The position numbers and the translations under genes were made by a program. The notes beneath the pieces were generated by a model, which saw only the letters and a program-made list of their open reading frames with translations, did not search any database and was not told where the DNA came from. Shown one piece after another: positions 62,393 through 64,000 of a DNA stretch of 64,000 nucleotides (position 1 is its first letter; the number at the start of each line of letters is the position of its first letter). This DNA is from Massilimicrobiota sp. An134 (GTDB lineage: Bacteria; Bacillota_I; Bacilli_A; Erysipelotrichales; Coprobacillaceae), in the NCBI RefSeq assembly GCF_002160815.1, contig NZ_NFLH01000012.1, positions 1 through 64,000 of the forward strand, read 5' to 3'.

Positions 62393-63037
62393 TTAGTCAT
62401 ACTTTTCGATATTTATAGTAGCTATAGCAGATTGATTCGGTTCCCCAGTCAGAAGATCTTGTGGTGCTGGTATTAGCATCATAAATCCATCTTTTTCATA
62501 TCGCTTATATCCTTGAGCATAGTTCTCTTCAACTGATATATGCTGTACTTGGCCTATAATCATGGCTGTTATACCTGCTCCGCTCAAATCTTGTATATCT
62601 TTTAAAGTACATTCCATATTGATAAAAGCTTCATGAATAACAGGTGCATGTATAGTTTTGGCATGATCAAGTGTCAATTGCCCTACTGAAAATTCATCAT
62701 CTTCAATTTTATTATGATGAATTGTATTGACAAGTTGATCATAGTAACTAATAGGAAGAAAATTAATACAAAAACATTTATCTCGTTTTATATTCGCATA
62801 TGTATGCGTATGTTGGTATAAATTCCCCATCACCGCAAAGAAAGCTGTCTTATCTCCATGAAAACTGCTCCAGGAATGAAAACATACATTAGGTTGTCCA
62901 TTTTCTTTCCAAGTGGTAATGGCAAATAAAACTGTAGGTATACCTGCAGTAACTTCAAAATGTGAAAATAATTCAAACTCCTCTGGATATGAAGGCTTAA
63001 AATACTTTGGAAATTCCTTTTCAATCTCTATTTTCAT
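62393..63037 (-). CDS. Flavin reductase-like flavoprotein
   Basis: 214-aa FMN-binding split-barrel protein: VLFAITTWKENGQPNVCFHSWSSFHG, and CFCINFLPISYYDQL near residue 90 match the flavin reductase-like family. It may reduce flavin or a substrate quinone. ATG at 63037 follows GGAGGG; the ATG two codons earlier overlaps the site. Probably co-transcribed with the upstream SRPBCC gene. Confidence 0.8.
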   Translation of the reverse strand: MKIEIEKEFPKYFKPSYPEEFELFSHFEVTAGIPTVLFAITTWKENGQPNVCFHSWSSFHGDKTAFFAVMGNLYQHTHTYANIKRDKCFCINFLPISYYDQLVNTIHHNKIEDDEFSVGQLTLDHAKTIHAPVIHEAFINMECTLKDIQDLSGAGITAMIIGQVQHISVEENYAQGYKRYEKDGFMMLIPAPQDLLTGEPNQSAIATINIEKYD

Positions 63038-63060
63038 GAACATCCCTCCATAATTTCAAT

Positions 63061-63468
63061 TTACTTCTTTAATGATTTCTTTAAATCTTCAACAAATTGT
63101 GTCTGTTGTTTTTTTTAATAAGATTTAACGAATGGTTTCATAAACCATTTTTTAGCTTGTACATCCTCAGTAAATTCTATTTCAGTTTGATTTCCTTTAG
63201 GAGTAAAAATACCTATCCAATGACCTTTCATATTGCTATTTTCCATATCAAATTCCCAACGTTTATATGGTTCTACAACAGTAACAGTAAAAGTAGTAGC
63301 AAAATGTTCTTGAGAGTACTCAATAAATTGTTTTTCATTTATGATTGCTGTTTGACTTAAATCACTACGCCATAACTTGTATTTTTCAACATTGAAAACA
63401 ACTTCCCAGACTTTTTGGATATCATTATCAATCAGTGCTTTTATATGAGAAGTAGGCATTTTTAACAC
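63061..63468 (-). pseudogene. SRPBCC-family protein with C-terminal nonsense codon
   Basis: START-like fold: LIDNDIQKVWEVVFNVEKYKLWR and TVVEPYKRWEFDM, then GHWIGIFTPKGNQTEIEFTED. An in-frame TAA at 63115-63117 ends it after 117 aa (FVKSY). The same frame continues with 17 codons of a helix (KKQQTQFVEDLKKSLKK) to the next TAA at 63061. Homologues normally continue through this helix, so a Leu TTA to TAA change is likely. The short form may still fold. Confidence 0.65.
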
Positions 63469-63486
63469 TTCCTTTCAAATAAGGAT

Positions 63487-63819
63487 CTATTCTTTCAAAT
63501 TTTTTAAAGCAGATGGATTATTTTCTAGGATGGCACTTATAATAGAACATTTTTCTAAATCCGAACAATCCCCACAAGTATTAACACCCTTTTTCATTGC
63601 ACACTGTCGAATACCACACATACTATCACAAAATACAGTTTTCACACCATCAACACGGCATCCTTCACAGTTAATATGTTCAGGAAAAATGGGTGCATTA
63701 TTCAATTCAGCCCATAGCTTGGCAGTTTTCTTTCTCAACTCCTAATCATTATTGACTGTCGCAAGATATGCATCACAATTTTCACAATCCAATCCGCAAT
63801 ATGCAATCATGTTTTTCAT
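63487..63819 (-). pseudogene. DUF3795 Cys-rich protein with internal amber codon
   Basis: Frame from ATG 63819 (GGAGGT eight bases upstream) reads MKNMIAYCGLDCENCDAYLATVNND, then TAG at 63742-63744 (codon 26), then ELRKKTAKLW and the rest of DUF3795 with its Cys pairs (NCEGCRVDG, CDSMCGIRQC, CGDCSDLEKC). The frame is otherwise open for 111 codons. Homologues have Gln at the TAG, so CAG to TAG. A shorter protein from TTG 63738 would lack the N-terminal Cys cluster. Confidence 0.75.
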
Positions 63820-63865
63820 GGTTATATACCTCCACTCGTATTTGTAACTCTCTATAAATTTTTTG

Positions 63866-64000
63866 TTATATGACATTTTTCATCCAATTATTTAAAAATT
63901 CTATTTGCTCATCAGTATGAAACCAATGTTCACCATTTTCCATTACGGTAAGATGTGCATCATGACCATTTATAAACTCATCTACTGTTTTTTTTGATGT
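63866..64000 (-). CDS. Alpha/beta hydrolase, C-terminal part (cut by window end)
   Basis: 44 codons in frame to the window edge, ending TVMENGEHWFHTDEQIEFLNNW. The HLTVMENGEHWFH segment carries the catalytic His of an alpha/beta hydrolase, as in small BAAT/DLH-like enzymes. The gene continues beyond 64000 and probably belongs to the same operon as the DUF3795 gene, 46 bp downstream. Confidence 0.7.
   Translation of the reverse strand, partial: TSKKTVDEFINGHDAHLTVMENGEHWFHTDEQIEFLNNWMKNVI

Noticed and set aside
63742-63744. Amber recoding (for example pyrrolysine or read-through) in the DUF3795 gene
   Set aside because: TAG is a normal stop elsewhere here (for example 35487-35489), there is no special context, and a neighbour carries a TAA nonsense codon; mutation is simpler.

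Overview
The window is chromosomal DNA from a low-GC Firmicute, most likely a gut member of the Erysipelotrichales (Coprobacillus/Thomasclavelia-like). The basis is AT-rich codon use, strong AGGAGG-type ribosome sites, T-box and CIRCE regulation, Feo iron uptake, and single-gene homologues in Bacillus-like order (relA-apt-recJ-comN-spoVB). The lineage is inferred from gene content; no search was run.

Layout. 1-118: 3' end of a group II intron whose splice site lies next to the relA stop codon. 123-6417: relA, apt, recJ, a comN-like gene and a SpoVB-like flippase. 6408-10110: an amino-acid ABC transporter and aminotransferase under a T-box leader whose specifier reads as CGC (Arg). 10225-13950: nitroreductase, lipoprotein and htpG with two CIRCE-like operators. 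14143-14608: a decayed IS with an 8-bp target duplication, sitting in the terminator of a GH1 beta-glucosidase gene. 16176-22659: the most notable block, a complete D-Ala-D-Ser type glycopeptide-resistance (vanG/vanL-like) cluster, in order nitroreductase-vanR-vanS-ligase-vanXY-vanT membrane part-vanT racemase part. 22821-24984: RpiR regulator and MFS transporter, linked to the beta-glucosidase by a shared operator.

24985-46537 is mostly housekeeping and metabolism: rubrerythrin with two rubredoxin domains, a PanT-CoaBC-CoaX pantothenate/CoA operon, patatin, MalQ, LUD protein, FeoAB, isochorismatase, a 5-oxoproline-type operon (DUF969-DUF979-Pcp-GGCT), IlvE, a truncated MFS gene, citrate synthase, Cof phosphatase, AI-2E family protein, a GGDEF-like orphan and a P-type ATPase. 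46665-47746 carries eleven tRNA genes in one minus-strand operon. 47967-60224 holds TyrA, PncB, an FMN-binding lipoprotein, LysM protein, Rnc-PlsX-RecG, an AEC transporter, a PPK2 tandem protein, a PHP phosphoesterase and a ROK regulator. 60900-64000 is a TetR-controlled cluster of small detoxification-type genes, two of which carry in-frame nonsense codons.

How the genes work together. The van cluster would make D-Ser (racemase), join it to D-Ala (ligase), and remove normal D-Ala-ended precursors (VanXY), under a two-component system. A pair of TTGTAAG repeats and a hairpin lie between vanS and the ligase gene. ilvE and citrate synthase share a TTGTATACAA palindrome at their promoters. The T-box ties transporter expression to charged tRNA-Arg, and a tRNA-Arg(ACG) gene lies in the tRNA operon.
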